NCBI RefSeq assembly: GCF_042654985.1
Contig: NZ_JBHSMT010000021.1
Coordinates: 14,627 to 78,626 of the forward strand
Direction of reading: 5' to 3'
Source: Paraherbaspirillum soli
GTDB lineage: Bacteria; Pseudomonadota; Gammaproteobacteria; Burkholderiales; Burkholderiaceae_D
Length of the DNA: 64,000 nt
Of the stretch, positions 8,750-17,062 are shown in pieces (position 1 is the first letter of the stretch; each line of letters starts with the position of its first letter). Under the pieces are notes generated by a model. It saw only the letters and a list, made by a program, of their open reading frames with translations. It searched no databases and was not told the DNA's origin. The position numbers and the translations under genes were made by a program.

Positions 8750-9061
8750 TTAAGATTTCGCATCCAGTTTAATACCTCCACCCAATACCAACGCACCAAC
8801 AGCTATTGCGTATATCGGGTTGGCACCTTGCAGGGAACCCGGAAAGAAAAGACCGACGATACCAATAAAGATTACCCCGATGCCGCCCAAAGCTATCCAG
8901 TTCTGGGTAGCGAGGGCACGTAGCACGAGCAGCAAAAAGAAATGAGCAAAACCAACGACTGCTGCCACACCTTGGCTAACACCCAGAAGCTGAGACAGAA
9001 CGCACCAAGCTACGAGCGACCAGCACATCCACGGCAGATACTTGTTCATATAATTTTTCAC
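8750..9061 (-). CDS. Small multi-pass membrane protein
   Basis: 103-residue hydrophobic protein with three to four predicted membrane helices: about residues 9-28, 30-50, 56-74 and 80-97, ending with charged DAKS. There is no recognisable family. A holin-like role would fit the phage setting and the size, but nothing in the sequence proves it. It is convergent with the second integrase gene and downstream of the antirepressor gene on the same strand. Confidence 0.55.
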   Translation of the reverse strand: MKNYMNKYLPWMCWSLVAWCVLSQLLGVSQGVAAVVGFAHFFLLLVLRALATQNWIALGGIGVIFIGIVGLFFPGSLQGANPIYAIAVGALVLGGGIKLDAKS

Positions 9062-9151
9062 GGCGTTCCTTGTTGGGCAACTTCTTATGAATAGACGGAA
9101 ATCAATTTAGCATAGCGAATTACTTACTGGCAACAATTAGTTGCCATCTAC

Positions 9152-9898
9152 TTAATGCCGGCGTCCCATGTACCCATAGCATTCTGAAAGCCATACGTAG
9201 CCTGCCGGAGTAACTCGCGTTTGAGGCTTGGAGAATCCTGAGTTGCTGATATCCTGCTTGATTTCGAAGTATCCGCGCTTTGCATGCACAGATTTAGGCA
9301 GTAACGGTGTGCGCTTGCTGCGTCTGTACAAAACGCCATCGCTCTGAAGAAAATCAAAGAACATCTTCGAAGGAATGCCCAGCGCCTTAGCGACTTCCGT
9401 GAGCGTTTGCGTTCCGGCTGAATTTATATAGCTTTCATGGAATTCCACGGCAGGTTGTGCCGCTTTCAGTTCTTGCATCAGGCGCTCCGCTTTTGCCTTG
9501 AGAGCAGTGAATCCCTTAAAGATCAATTCATCTTCGGACATCTCACCCGTTGCAACTTTCTCCTCGCCCATCACGTATGCACCGTCCTTGCGGATTGCAG
9601 GGAGGACTATGGATGTGACCCACGTTCTGAACTCCTGAGCTATGGGTTTACGACTACGGAGAACTAAGGCGTAAAGTCCGGCTTCGCTGACCATCGCCAG
9701 TCTGCGTTTCCCGCCACTTGTCTCAGTTAAACTGAGACAGCGCTGTTCATCAGTAAGCCGCGTTAATGCCTCTGACGGGTTCTTTATGCCAAGCACGGCA
9801 GCAATGTCTGTAGCCGCGAACCACGGATTGTTATCGGTTCCGGTAGCCACGCGTAATGTCAATCCAGGGACGAAAGTGAAAGTTGCTTGGGTGCTCAT
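9152..9898 (-). CDS. Phage antirepressor (Bro-N plus KilAC-like)
   Basis: 248-residue protein. The N-terminal Bro-N domain is clear: NPWFAATDIAAVLG, then VSEAGLYALVLRSRK and FRTWVTSIVLPAIRKDGAY. The C-terminal part (about 130-248) resembles the KilAC/ANT domain, with TEVAKALGIPSKMFFDFL and a beta-hairpin DNA-binding look ending RVTPAGYVWLSE. Such proteins counteract a phage repressor or regulate late genes. No CI-type repressor gene is visible in the element. It lies just downstream of the endonuclease remnant. Confidence 0.88.
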   Translation of the reverse strand: MSTQATFTFVPGLTLRVATGTDNNPWFAATDIAAVLGIKNPSEALTRLTDEQRCLSLTETSGGKRRLAMVSEAGLYALVLRSRKPIAQEFRTWVTSIVLPAIRKDGAYVMGEEKVATGEMSEDELIFKGFTALKAKAERLMQELKAAQPAVEFHESYINSAGTQTLTEVAKALGIPSKMFFDFLQSDGVLYRRSKRTPLLPKSVHAKRGYFEIKQDISNSGFSKPQTRVTPAGYVWLSECYGYMGRRH

Positions 9899-9923
9899 GC
9901 TCTTGATTCCTTGTCGGTGTGAG

Positions 9924-10206
9924 TTACTTAATTTTTTGTGTCTCCTTCAGCCACGCGTCCGGGATGCTCTTGTCCGCATACTGGAACCCGTACTTCAAAC
10001 ACCAGTCGCCATAAGTGGTATTGCTGGTCTTGGAGATGGTGGTTTTGGAGCGGGAGAATACGAACCGAATATCCAGGTCTGGATGCTGTTGCTTGATGAG
10101 TAGATGCTTCTGCCGGTCAGCCGTGAGGAAGCGGCTAAAATGCCTCGATAGATTTACTGAGGATGCTATTGGTTAGGTCTGCTGCTTCCTGCTGGATGTC
10201 AGCCAT
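9924..10206 (-). pseudogene. Remnant of T7-type endonuclease I (gp3-like), C-terminal half
   Basis: From about 10134 down to the stop at 9924-9926 the minus strand encodes a stretch that matches the C-terminal half of T7 endonuclease I from memory: ADRQKHLLIKQQHPDLDIR, then FVFSRSK, YGDWCLKYGFQYADK and IPDAWLKE. T7 endonuclease I resolves DNA junctions during phage replication. The catalytic N-terminal half is missing. Upstream, an ATG at 10206 opens a 23-codon frame ending at TAG (10135-10137). Removing one T from the TTTT run there would join both frames, so the locus looks like a deletion fusion plus a frameshift. It should be non-functional. Confidence 0.75.
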
Positions 10207-10219
10207 GTATTTCCTTGTG

Positions 10220-13126
10220 TTAGTTATTCATAGTCACCGCGTTGAACTTGGCCGTCCCTGCCAGCATGTTTGCCCGTAGGTTGTTTCTGCGGGTGTCTTC
10301 TTTCTGGATACCGTTGCGGTCTGTGTAGACAACCTTGAACGCCTTGTTGATGCGCTCTTGGTCGCCTGAGAACACTGCGTCAATGGACGGGCCGAACTTG
10401 TTGAAGTCGCGGACCTGATAGGCCACGTCTGTGATGACTGCTTGCTGTTGCGGGGTGAGGCGGTTCCACATGCCTGGATACTTGGCTTCAACGGTCGTCT
10501 TCGCCTTGTCAACGTAGCGTGGGAGTGTGGCTATCAGCAGCCGTTCTGCTTGCTCCTGGGTGATGCTCTTGCGTCCCGCTATGATTTCGTCGGTAGCCTC
10601 AGGTGGAATGCCTGCTTTCCTGAAGTCCTCTTTGATGGTCCCGGCGTTGGCCTTGAGGTTGTACCCCATGCCGATGTTGTTGCCCGCCCCACCTGCCGGG
10701 TCGGGGGATGCTTTCAATACGACACCTTCGCCCTGAGTGGTCAGTGCTGCCGTGAGGTCGAGAGTGCCTGTCCTGCCGCTGACGTTCTGCATGAAGCGGA
10801 ACGTACTGGATTTCTGCGCCTGTGCATCGTTGGCAGACTGCGGCGTAGGTGCAAGGACGCTTGAAGCAGCCCCCAGAGTTAGTTTAGGAATATTAGCAAC
10901 CGCAGCGCGGAACGCTTTATCTTGAACATCGTTGATCGCTTTCGTAGGGATGAGATTGTCTTGGCCGATCGTGCGCAACTTGGTCATCAGCGGAGCCATC
11001 CGGTTGATGTCATCGGTGGACAGGTTGCCGCCCTTGGCCTTGCCGTTGAGTTCCGCTAGTGCCCTGCGGTCGTCATCGGTGATAGTTGTGGCTGAACGGA
11101 AGGAGTTGTTGAGCTGGTCGAACGTAGTCTTGCCGAGGACCTCTAAATACTTCTCTGATCGAATATCGTACTGACCATTACCCATATGAACCAACGTTGG
11201 CTGCTTGTCCTTCCCGTATTGCTTAATAAGCTCCGCCTGCTGCCATGCAATCATCTTGTCGGTAGCTTGACCTCCCGCACCGGGTGGGATGCCAATGAGA
11301 AGATTGGCCTCGGTGTCATGGACAAAGTTAGTAGTCGTCCATTTCTCTAAATGAGCCTTGAGCACGTCTTCGCTGGCATTCGGATGTGTACGCATGAATC
11401 GCTGTGCTTCCAGCGTCCCACCGTGTGTGACCACACCCAGATTAACCGGCAAATTGTCGCGCCCAGGTATGAAGTCCTTAGTTACCTGCCAATGCATCTC
11501 ATCCACTGCCTTAGTGATGAGCTTGTTTGTTTTTGCTCGCCACTCTGGATTACTTGACCGTTCCTTCTCTTGCGCCTTGGCCTCAGGAGAAATAGATCGG
11601 TATGCAGTTTGATAGGCCGACTCAGGTGTAACACCGCTGTCCGTTTCAGCTACAAACCCATCCATCAATCCGGCTGTGTCTTCATCGAAATACAAGTTAC
11701 GGATATTGTCAGGGAAGCTCTTGTAGAGTGCGGCAGCCACAAGGAAACGTTGAGAAGGCTTGCCGCTGGCATCTGGCGGAACAGCAGACAGCCCATTGAT
11801 TAAGCGCTTCAATCCTTCATTTGGTATCGTCGCTTGACCTGTCGCGTGGATTCTAGCCAGTTGATTGGCCGCGTCCTTCAGGTTGGCTAGCTGCGCAGGG
11901 TCATTCATCGCACCAGCAATACTTTTAACAATGCCGTCCGTCTTCTGCTCAGATACCCATTTCTGCAAATCAGGAGCCAATGCCCATCCCTCGCCGTTGT
12001 CCCATCTTCGCAGAGCTTCGGCTCGGTCCATCATGCCTGCTACTTTCTCCCGCTGCTGTCTATCGAACGCAGCAGCCGCCTCATGCGAGGAGAACTGCTT
12101 ACCTACCCCGATGCTGTTAGCCAGGACTTCCACCGGGATGAGATTGCCAGCCTCTACGGAAACATCCCAATCCACACGCTGCTTTGTAAGAAATGGTTGT
12201 GAATCGCGTTCGATACGCTTTTCCTGTTCGGCTTCGGCGTGCTTTCTGGCCTGCGCAATGTGGACGCCAAGTTCTGCGTTGGTATCCGCAATGGTCATCC
12301 CAGTTTTTGGGTCTTTGATCTTGTCCAACGCATCGAACAACGCAGGCGAACCCTTGTCATTGATGGACTGCGCTGCAACCTTGGTGACTAACTGCTGGAC
12401 CAACTCGGGCCGCGTCAGATACTGCTGCCACGCCTTGTTGTCACTGGATAGCCCTTGGTAGAACTCGAAGAGTTTATGCGGGTCGTTACCGGCCTGCTCG
12501 ATTCCGTTGCCCATTACGGCATTTACACTTTGCAAGGTGGAGTCTTTAAGCTGTCCTAGCTTGATCTTGTTGTCCTGCTCGCGGATGCCTCGGGACATCT
12601 GAATAGCCTGCTTCGCCACTTCATCTCGCACGGTCGGGTCAGAGATGCCAGCGGTGTGCTGCTGCAACTGCTCGGACAGGAAGCCGTCAACGTTGAAACC
12701 GTCTGTCATCTTCTGCTTGTCGTACTCGGCAGAGATGGCAGCGGTGGCCTCGATGCCCAGGCGCTGGCCGGTGATCTTCCGATAGGAGGAATCGAAGTGT
12801 TCTCGAAATGCCGGGTTGACACCTTCCGGCATCGACTCGGGAACACGGCTGGCGTTGACCGGATCGAGAGAAGCGGTCAGTGCCTGGGATTCGCCGGTAA
12901 GTGCGGCTTCCTTCGCATTGAACTCGTTCTCTTGTTTGACGTATGTCTGAAGGTGCGGGTTGAATGAAGCAAGGCCGCTTATCAGACCATCGAGTTCCGA
13001 GTTGCTACTGGAGCCGTGGACTGTGGTGTCCACCGGACGTGCCACAATCTGGGTAACTTCGCGTTGACGCTGCGGGGTTGCGTCTTGCGGGCGCGCAGTG
13101 ATTTGCTGCTGTGCTTGTCGTGGCAT
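10220..13126 (-). CDS. T7-like internal virion (ejection) protein with C-terminal muramidase
   Basis: 968-residue soluble protein, rich in Gln, Ala and charged helices, with no signal peptide. Its length, composition and prophage context fit the internal core/ejection proteins of T7-like podoviruses. The last about 175 residues look like a GH24-type lysozyme: a short helix with TTQGEGVVL (catalytic Glu), IGMGYNL (the G-x-G-Y block), then TQEQAERLL and LTPQQQAVITDVAYQV. A virion-borne muramidase would help DNA entry through peptidoglycan. The reading frame is completely open, unlike the nearby phage remnants. It is preceded by a small gene that ends 2 bases upstream of its start. Confidence 0.78.
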   Translation of the reverse strand: MPRQAQQQITARPQDATPQRQREVTQIVARPVDTTVHGSSSNSELDGLISGLASFNPHLQTYVKQENEFNAKEAALTGESQALTASLDPVNASRVPESMPEGVNPAFREHFDSSYRKITGQRLGIEATAAISAEYDKQKMTDGFNVDGFLSEQLQQHTAGISDPTVRDEVAKQAIQMSRGIREQDNKIKLGQLKDSTLQSVNAVMGNGIEQAGNDPHKLFEFYQGLSSDNKAWQQYLTRPELVQQLVTKVAAQSINDKGSPALFDALDKIKDPKTGMTIADTNAELGVHIAQARKHAEAEQEKRIERDSQPFLTKQRVDWDVSVEAGNLIPVEVLANSIGVGKQFSSHEAAAAFDRQQREKVAGMMDRAEALRRWDNGEGWALAPDLQKWVSEQKTDGIVKSIAGAMNDPAQLANLKDAANQLARIHATGQATIPNEGLKRLINGLSAVPPDASGKPSQRFLVAAALYKSFPDNIRNLYFDEDTAGLMDGFVAETDSGVTPESAYQTAYRSISPEAKAQEKERSSNPEWRAKTNKLITKAVDEMHWQVTKDFIPGRDNLPVNLGVVTHGGTLEAQRFMRTHPNASEDVLKAHLEKWTTTNFVHDTEANLLIGIPPGAGGQATDKMIAWQQAELIKQYGKDKQPTLVHMGNGQYDIRSEKYLEVLGKTTFDQLNNSFRSATTITDDDRRALAELNGKAKGGNLSTDDINRMAPLMTKLRTIGQDNLIPTKAINDVQDKAFRAAVANIPKLTLGAASSVLAPTPQSANDAQAQKSSTFRFMQNVSGRTGTLDLTAALTTQGEGVVLKASPDPAGGAGNNIGMGYNLKANAGTIKEDFRKAGIPPEATDEIIAGRKSITQEQAERLLIATLPRYVDKAKTTVEAKYPGMWNRLTPQQQAVITDVAYQVRDFNKFGPSIDAVFSGDQERINKAFKVVYTDRNGIQKEDTRRNNLRANMLAGTAKFNAVTMNN

Positions 13127-13128
13127 GG

Positions 13129-13362
13129 TTAGACCTTTGCTGCGTGTTTGATCTTGGCTTTATTCGAATACTCTTTGCGACCACCATTGGCAGCCACAGA
13201 TGCGACCCACTCTTGGGATGCTGAATAGGTGGCGGCTTCCGTAATAATTCGGTAAATACTGTCTCTGGCTTTTGAATCCGCGCTATTCACGAATTGGGAA
13301 AATGCATCTAGTGCTACGGGCGAATTCGCCACTGCGCACATGTCATGCTTAGTAAAGTTCAT
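13129..13362 (-). CDS. Small phage protein of unknown function
   Basis: 77 residues from the ATG at 13362, chosen because AGGAG lies about 9 bases upstream on the minus strand. The sequence starts MNFTKHDMCAVANSPVALDA and ends in a basic tail (NKAKIKHAAKV). No family is recognised. The stop lies 2 bases before the start of the internal virion protein gene, so the two are probably translated from one message. Confidence 0.6.
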   Translation of the reverse strand: MNFTKHDMCAVANSPVALDAFSQFVNSADSKARDSIYRIITEAATYSASQEWVASVAANGGRKEYSNKAKIKHAAKV

Positions 13363-13554
13363 CTGTATTACTCCTATGTATAAATTGATGAATGTCCGCT
13401 GATGGGCAAACACCTACGAGTTAAGAAACGCAAAGGCGCAGGAGTAGACCTCCCGTTGAACAGGAAAGGCTAGGCGTGGGTCTCTGGGTGATGCGTGGGA
13501 TTTGCTACGGGTTTTGGCGTGATGCGGACGACTGTGGAAGTTCTTACGGCCCCC

Positions 13555-13592
13555 TCTATAGGTGAGCAGGCTGTGTATCTATAGTGTATGGA
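13555..13592. promoter_or_regulatory. T7-promoter-like motifs in a 300-bp gene-free stretch
   Basis: The stretch 13363-13715 has no gene. It holds TCTATAGGTGAG (plus, 13554-13565) and, on the minus strand, CATACACTATAGATACAC (13590 to 13573). The latter shares ACTATAG with the core of the T7 class promoter and points at the virion gene. No T7-type RNA polymerase gene is visible in the window, so function is speculative. Confidence 0.3.
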
Positions 13593-13715
13593 GATTGTCT
13601 GGCTGTGTTACCTAAGTTGGTATGACCTACTCTCCCGCACAAGAGATAACACCGTAGTGACTACACAGGCTTCCAGTGACGAAACCTGAAGTAGTACCGG
13701 CAATGCTCGCACTGA

Positions 13716-15050
13716 CTACCTGTGGCGACACCTGCTTATTTGCCTTGGTCCTGGGGCGCAGTGGTCATACCGCTGTGGACATTCTTCGGTGATGCTTCCA
13801 TCCACTCCGGTCTGTGCATGGAACACTGCCAGCATCACAGTCTTGACCTCTTCCTTCCTGTCCTCTGCGACGATCAAGGCATCATGCACTGGCAGGGCCA
13901 CAATCCCCGCTGCCTTCAGGGTCAGCAACATCTCCACCATGATTTCACTTTCACGATACATCGCGGCAAGGCCAGCGCCTGAGTAGAACAAACCTGAGAT
14001 TGCCTCATGGTGGGTCTGTATTGCCTCGGTGACGTGCCGCACCTTGGTGCCTCTGTAGAATAAGCTGGCGGTACCATCAGGGAATCGTCTGAGCGGTGCT
14101 GCAGCGTAGGTCATTGCAGCAAAGAGCTTCTTAATTCCAGGTCTGCGGTCCTCAAATCCAGGCACTGCGTATGCTTCACAATCAAAGGAAACGCCAGCCA
14201 TGCCATACAAAATCCTCGGTCCCATCTGTGCAAAGTCCAGAGTTACAGTAGGGACGCCATCAATGAGGATGTCTAGCCGGTCCTGCTTATTCATATCTTG
14301 CCACCAGCCGCCGAACAGTCTGCCGCCTAGTTCGAAGCTACCATTATTAAACACCCGGCGCAATCTCCGCTCCCCTAGTCTTGCCATGCTGCGTCCATCT
14401 ATGAGGTCGATATCTGCGGCATCTATCCAGTCGTTGATGATCTTGAGGTCATTCCTGTAGGTGTTGGTCTGCGGTGTATCGTTGTACTGCAAATATGCCC
14501 CTCTTTCGAATACATCCGGTCGCTTATCCCTCAACTCAACCACCTCCTTATCTTGGTGGACGCCGAAGTCAGCCGGGGTCAGCCATAGCGAGGCCAGCCT
14601 CAACAGTAGCGCCGGACTTGCCCTGAACGTGGTTTGTTTACTCTGGGACTTATCGACGGGATTGCTATGTCCAAGGTGGACATCTAGCAGATGCATCTGT
14701 TGAGGCCCCAGGAGTTTGAGCAGGTTGGGCATCGTATCCGACAGTACACGGGAACGGTAACGGTCTCGCCTACTCAACTTGCGGTGTGAAAAAGTGATAC
14801 TGACATACCCCCCAGGCCATTCAAGGTGACGTAAGGCGGCATCGCAGATTAATGCCTCCACCTGCATCTCAAATACGGCTAGGTCTGCGGCCCTCCGCTT
14901 CCGGCTACGCAATCCGCTTTCAGCTTCATAGGTCAGAATTTCATTGACCACTTCACTAACAAGCAATTTCAGTTGTGAATTCCTCGCAGTTCTGAATCCA
15001 TTAAACCAGCCATCCCGTTCCGGGTCTGCATCGCGCCTACGCAAGCGCAC
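13716..15050 (-). CDS. Family-A-polymerase-like palm protein
   Basis: 444 residues, start GTG at 15050 with a perfect AGGAGG six bases upstream. Three blocks in the C-terminal half match the order of family A (Pol I-like) polymerase motifs: motif A-like LDFAQMGPRILYG (Asp272), motif B-like RRPGIKKLFAAMTYA (302-316, compare R-x3-K-x3-F-x3-Y), and motif C-like LPVHDALIVAE (His389, Asp390). The preceding RRVFNNGSFELGGRLFGGWW is also conserved-looking. No exonuclease or 5'-nuclease domain is present. It overlaps the upstream Cys/His-rich gene by 14 bases, so the two are translationally coupled. It may replicate or repair the element or be a defence-type polymerase; the function is unknown. Confidence 0.65.
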   Translation of the reverse strand: MRLRRRDADPERDGWFNGFRTARNSQLKLLVSEVVNEILTYEAESGLRSRKRRAADLAVFEMQVEALICDAALRHLEWPGGYVSITFSHRKLSRRDRYRSRVLSDTMPNLLKLLGPQQMHLLDVHLGHSNPVDKSQSKQTTFRASPALLLRLASLWLTPADFGVHQDKEVVELRDKRPDVFERGAYLQYNDTPQTNTYRNDLKIINDWIDAADIDLIDGRSMARLGERRLRRVFNNGSFELGGRLFGGWWQDMNKQDRLDILIDGVPTVTLDFAQMGPRILYGMAGVSFDCEAYAVPGFEDRRPGIKKLFAAMTYAAAPLRRFPDGTASLFYRGTKVRHVTEAIQTHHEAISGLFYSGAGLAAMYRESEIMVEMLLTLKAAGIVALPVHDALIVAEDRKEEVKTVMLAVFHAQTGVDGSITEECPQRYDHCAPGPRQISRCRHR

Positions 15051-15699
15051 TCAATGCCTCCTGTAGCGCTTGCTGGTCGTCTCGAAGCCTGTTAACCTCC
15101 TGCTGTTCCAGTCTCGCTACGACCAACCCCGCAGCACCGAAAGTCTCCTTGAGAAGTCCTGCAAGTATCACTGCGGTGCGTGGCCGCGTATCACGATAGA
15201 CCCGCTTGGTTTTCCCGCTATGCTGGTCGTAATACTCACCTGCATAGTGTGGAGCCAACGCACGAAACCGACGCACAAGTTGCCTCTCGAATGCTGCCTC
15301 TGACTTGAAGCGATGAGAGGAATCGTCACGCATTAGGTACATAGCAAGCACGACAGTGATGACCTGGGAGGAATCAGCACTATTGCTGATTTTCTCGATG
15401 TTGCTCCACGCTTCCAGTACGTTACGGTTAAATGCCGCGCCGCTCTGACATTCGACAGTCACAGCCTTCGCAGACGCAATTAGAGAGTACCAGCGGTCAC
15501 GCAGAATGGACCAAGTAGGATTACTTGAGTTCTTCTCCATTCGCGCCGCTACGCGTTCCATATACGGCCTGAGCGTATACAGCGTGACGCTCTTTTGTTG
15601 GGGATGACCGTGCCTTCGATTACATCTTTTATGTGTCCCACAATAGGTGCTGTATCCGTTGGTAACGAGATTGCACCCCGGGACTCTGCATATGCCCAT
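15037..15699 (-). CDS. Cys/His-rich protein coupled to the polymerase-like gene
   Basis: 220 residues. The N-terminus holds a probable zinc-binding knuckle: CRVPGCNLVTNGYSTYCGTH then KRCNRRHGHP, a pattern like the C-x4-C...C-x2-H...RRHG modules of phage HNH and DNA-binding proteins. The rest (35-220) is helical with a basic segment (RQLVRRFRAL) and a Gln-rich coiled-coil-like tail ending QQALQEALSALA. No catalytic motif is recognised. Its last 14 bases overlap the polymerase-like gene, suggesting a fixed partnership, perhaps as template-binding subunit. The upstream 430 bases are gene-free and contain the repeat motifs listed below. Confidence 0.6.
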   Translation of the reverse strand: MGICRVPGCNLVTNGYSTYCGTHKRCNRRHGHPQQKSVTLYTLRPYMERVAARMEKNSSNPTWSILRDRWYSLIASAKAVTVECQSGAAFNRNVLEAWSNIEKISNSADSSQVITVVLAMYLMRDDSSHRFKSEAAFERQLVRRFRALAPHYAGEYYDQHSGKTKRVYRDTRPRTAVILAGLLKETFGAAGLVVARLEQQEVNRLRDDQQALQEALSALA

Positions 15700-15792
15700 A
15701 GGCTTCCTTTAAAGTCGAGAAATAGTGGTCTCCTGGTGTGCTCAGACACAGGAAGACGAGCGATAGCAACCGGCAGGCGTCGCCGAGAAAAG

Positions 15793-15981
15793 TAAGAATC
15801 TGTTGCGTCGTTAGTCCGGGTTTGGAAGCACCTTCGATTCTTACTTCGTAAGTGTGGGTTTAGACACGACGTCAAATCTTGCTTCATTAGTCGGAGCATA
15901 GAAGCGCGCCAGCCATGAGCCGGTCACAGACCATCAAGCTAAGAATCTGTTGCCGCTATAGCCGGGGTTTAGAGGCACTAT
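15793..15981. repeat. Two copies of a ~40-bp element-specific repeat
   Basis: Copy A is at 15793-15832 and copy B at 15940-15979. Both start TAAGAATCTGTTGC and end with a GGGTTTRGARGCAC block. A third partial copy (CTATAGTCGGGGTTTAGAGG, 19911-19930) and a shorter related piece (GTGTGGGTTTAGACAC, near 15851) also occur. They lie in gene-free DNA upstream of the Cys/His-rich gene and may be promoter or leader sequences. Confidence 0.5.
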
Positions 15982-16043
15982 TGCGGGAAGCCACACCCGC
16001 ATTTCCTCTTCGGCCTGTGACTTCTTTCCAGAGATGAGCATCA

Positions 16044-16112
16044 CAAAACAAAAAGAGGTGCTATCAGGGCCTCGCTTGCACATGCTAGCAATCCTGATGC
16101 ACCTCTTGTTTT
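16044..16112 (-). terminator. Long hairpin in intergenic DNA
   Basis: AAACAAAAAGAGGTGC with TATCAGG (16046-16068) pairs with CCTGATGCACCTCTTGTTT (16093-16111) across a short loop. The T-rich end on the plus strand and A-rich end on the minus strand fit a bidirectional terminator downstream of the small minus-strand genes at 16132-16565. Confidence 0.5.
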
Positions 16113-16131
16113 CTACTGCTGAAAAATCAGA

Positions 16132-16326
16132 CTAATACGGGTAATCCTGCTCGCATAGCTGTTCCTCTTTGTATGAAAGGATTATCTGCCAGCGCCTAAG
16201 GAGAAGTATGTCGTAATGACCGACGTCTTCGCCCTTGGTCACTTCGAGAATCCTGTTGGTTTCGTAATGCCGAATGAATCTGTCACGGCAAGCGAATATT
16301 TCGTACTTTCCAAAAGATATCAGCAT
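16132..16326 (-). CDS. Small protein of unknown function
   Basis: 64 residues with a mixed, charged sequence (MLISFGKYEIFACRDRFIRH...). GGAG lies 9 bases before the ATG at 16326. Its start overlaps the end of the upstream small gene by 7 bases, which suggests the pair is translated together. No family is recognised; it could be a phage accessory protein or a chance reading frame. Confidence 0.4.
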   Translation of the reverse strand: MLISFGKYEIFACRDRFIRHYETNRILEVTKGEDVGHYDILLLRRWQIILSYKEEQLCEQDYPY

Positions 16327-16565
16327 GTCTCGATACTCCAGAACATGCGCTTACCAAATACGAAGTAATGAGCGGAGTTGTAGCTGCCATTTCCCGTATG
16401 GCCTTGAGGTGCACGCCATACTTCCAGGATGCGATTTAGACCTTTCCCTGCCGGCCTATGGGATGTTGACTCCATGCAGACTTCCAGACGGCCGAGCCGG
16501 ATGTACAGGAGGTCAATGGATTGTTCGATGATGAATTGGGTATTACGGATTTGAAGTGTTGCCAC
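16320..16565 (-). CDS. Small protein of unknown function
   Basis: 81 residues starting at a GTG (16565) with AAGG about 10 bases upstream. The sequence (MATLQIRNTQFIIEQSIDLL...) has no recognised family. It overlaps the next small gene by 7 bases. The start codon sits just before a strong nested inverted repeat (16574-16707), which may control it. Confidence 0.4.
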   Translation of the reverse strand: MATLQIRNTQFIIEQSIDLLYIRLGRLEVCMESTSHRPAGKGLNRILEVWRAPQGHTGNGSYNSAHYFVFGKRMFWSIETC

Positions 16566-16573
16566 GATGTTGT

Positions 16574-16707
16574 ACCTTCTATGCTAGCGGTTAAATCCCA
16601 CTCCTCATCGCCAAACGAGGGTGGTGGGCGCAAGGTGGGGTTGGCGAACCGGCAGCATAGAACCGGCAGGGCCGAAGCCCTCCCCACCAAAGCCCACCAT
16701 AGAAGGT
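16574..16707. repeat. Nested inverted repeats
   Basis: Outer arms ACCTTCTATG (16574-16583) and CATAGAAGGT (16698-16707) are perfect. Inside them GGTGGGC...GGTGGGG (about 16624-16640) pairs with CCCCACC...GCCCACC (about 16682-16698). The arrangement could fold as one long hairpin. No gene is visible from 16566 to 17062. Confidence 0.5.
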
Positions 16708-17062
16708 TGCATAATGGTGTGTGCGTGCAACAAGAGCTGTAAAAGCATCTTCGCACATTCGCTGCTCAGGTCGCCAAACCCGATCACTGTTTTTCAGTGA
16801 AGCGCAAAGTATACAAGCGTGGCTTACCGTTTACAAGAGCTGAGCAAATAATCAAACCAGTACTAGCTCTCAGGTCGATAAGAATCTGGGTCTGTTGAAT
16901 TCAAAAACGAACCTCTTATCTCAATTCCAGAGAGCGTGCCTTGGACTCCGCAATTGAAGAGCTTCATTTGTGAATGGCATTTTGCGCCACCAATTAGACC
17001 AGACATTGGAACCCTGTATCCTATAAATATCAATCAACCGCATCCTTGTCGTACCCCGTCAG

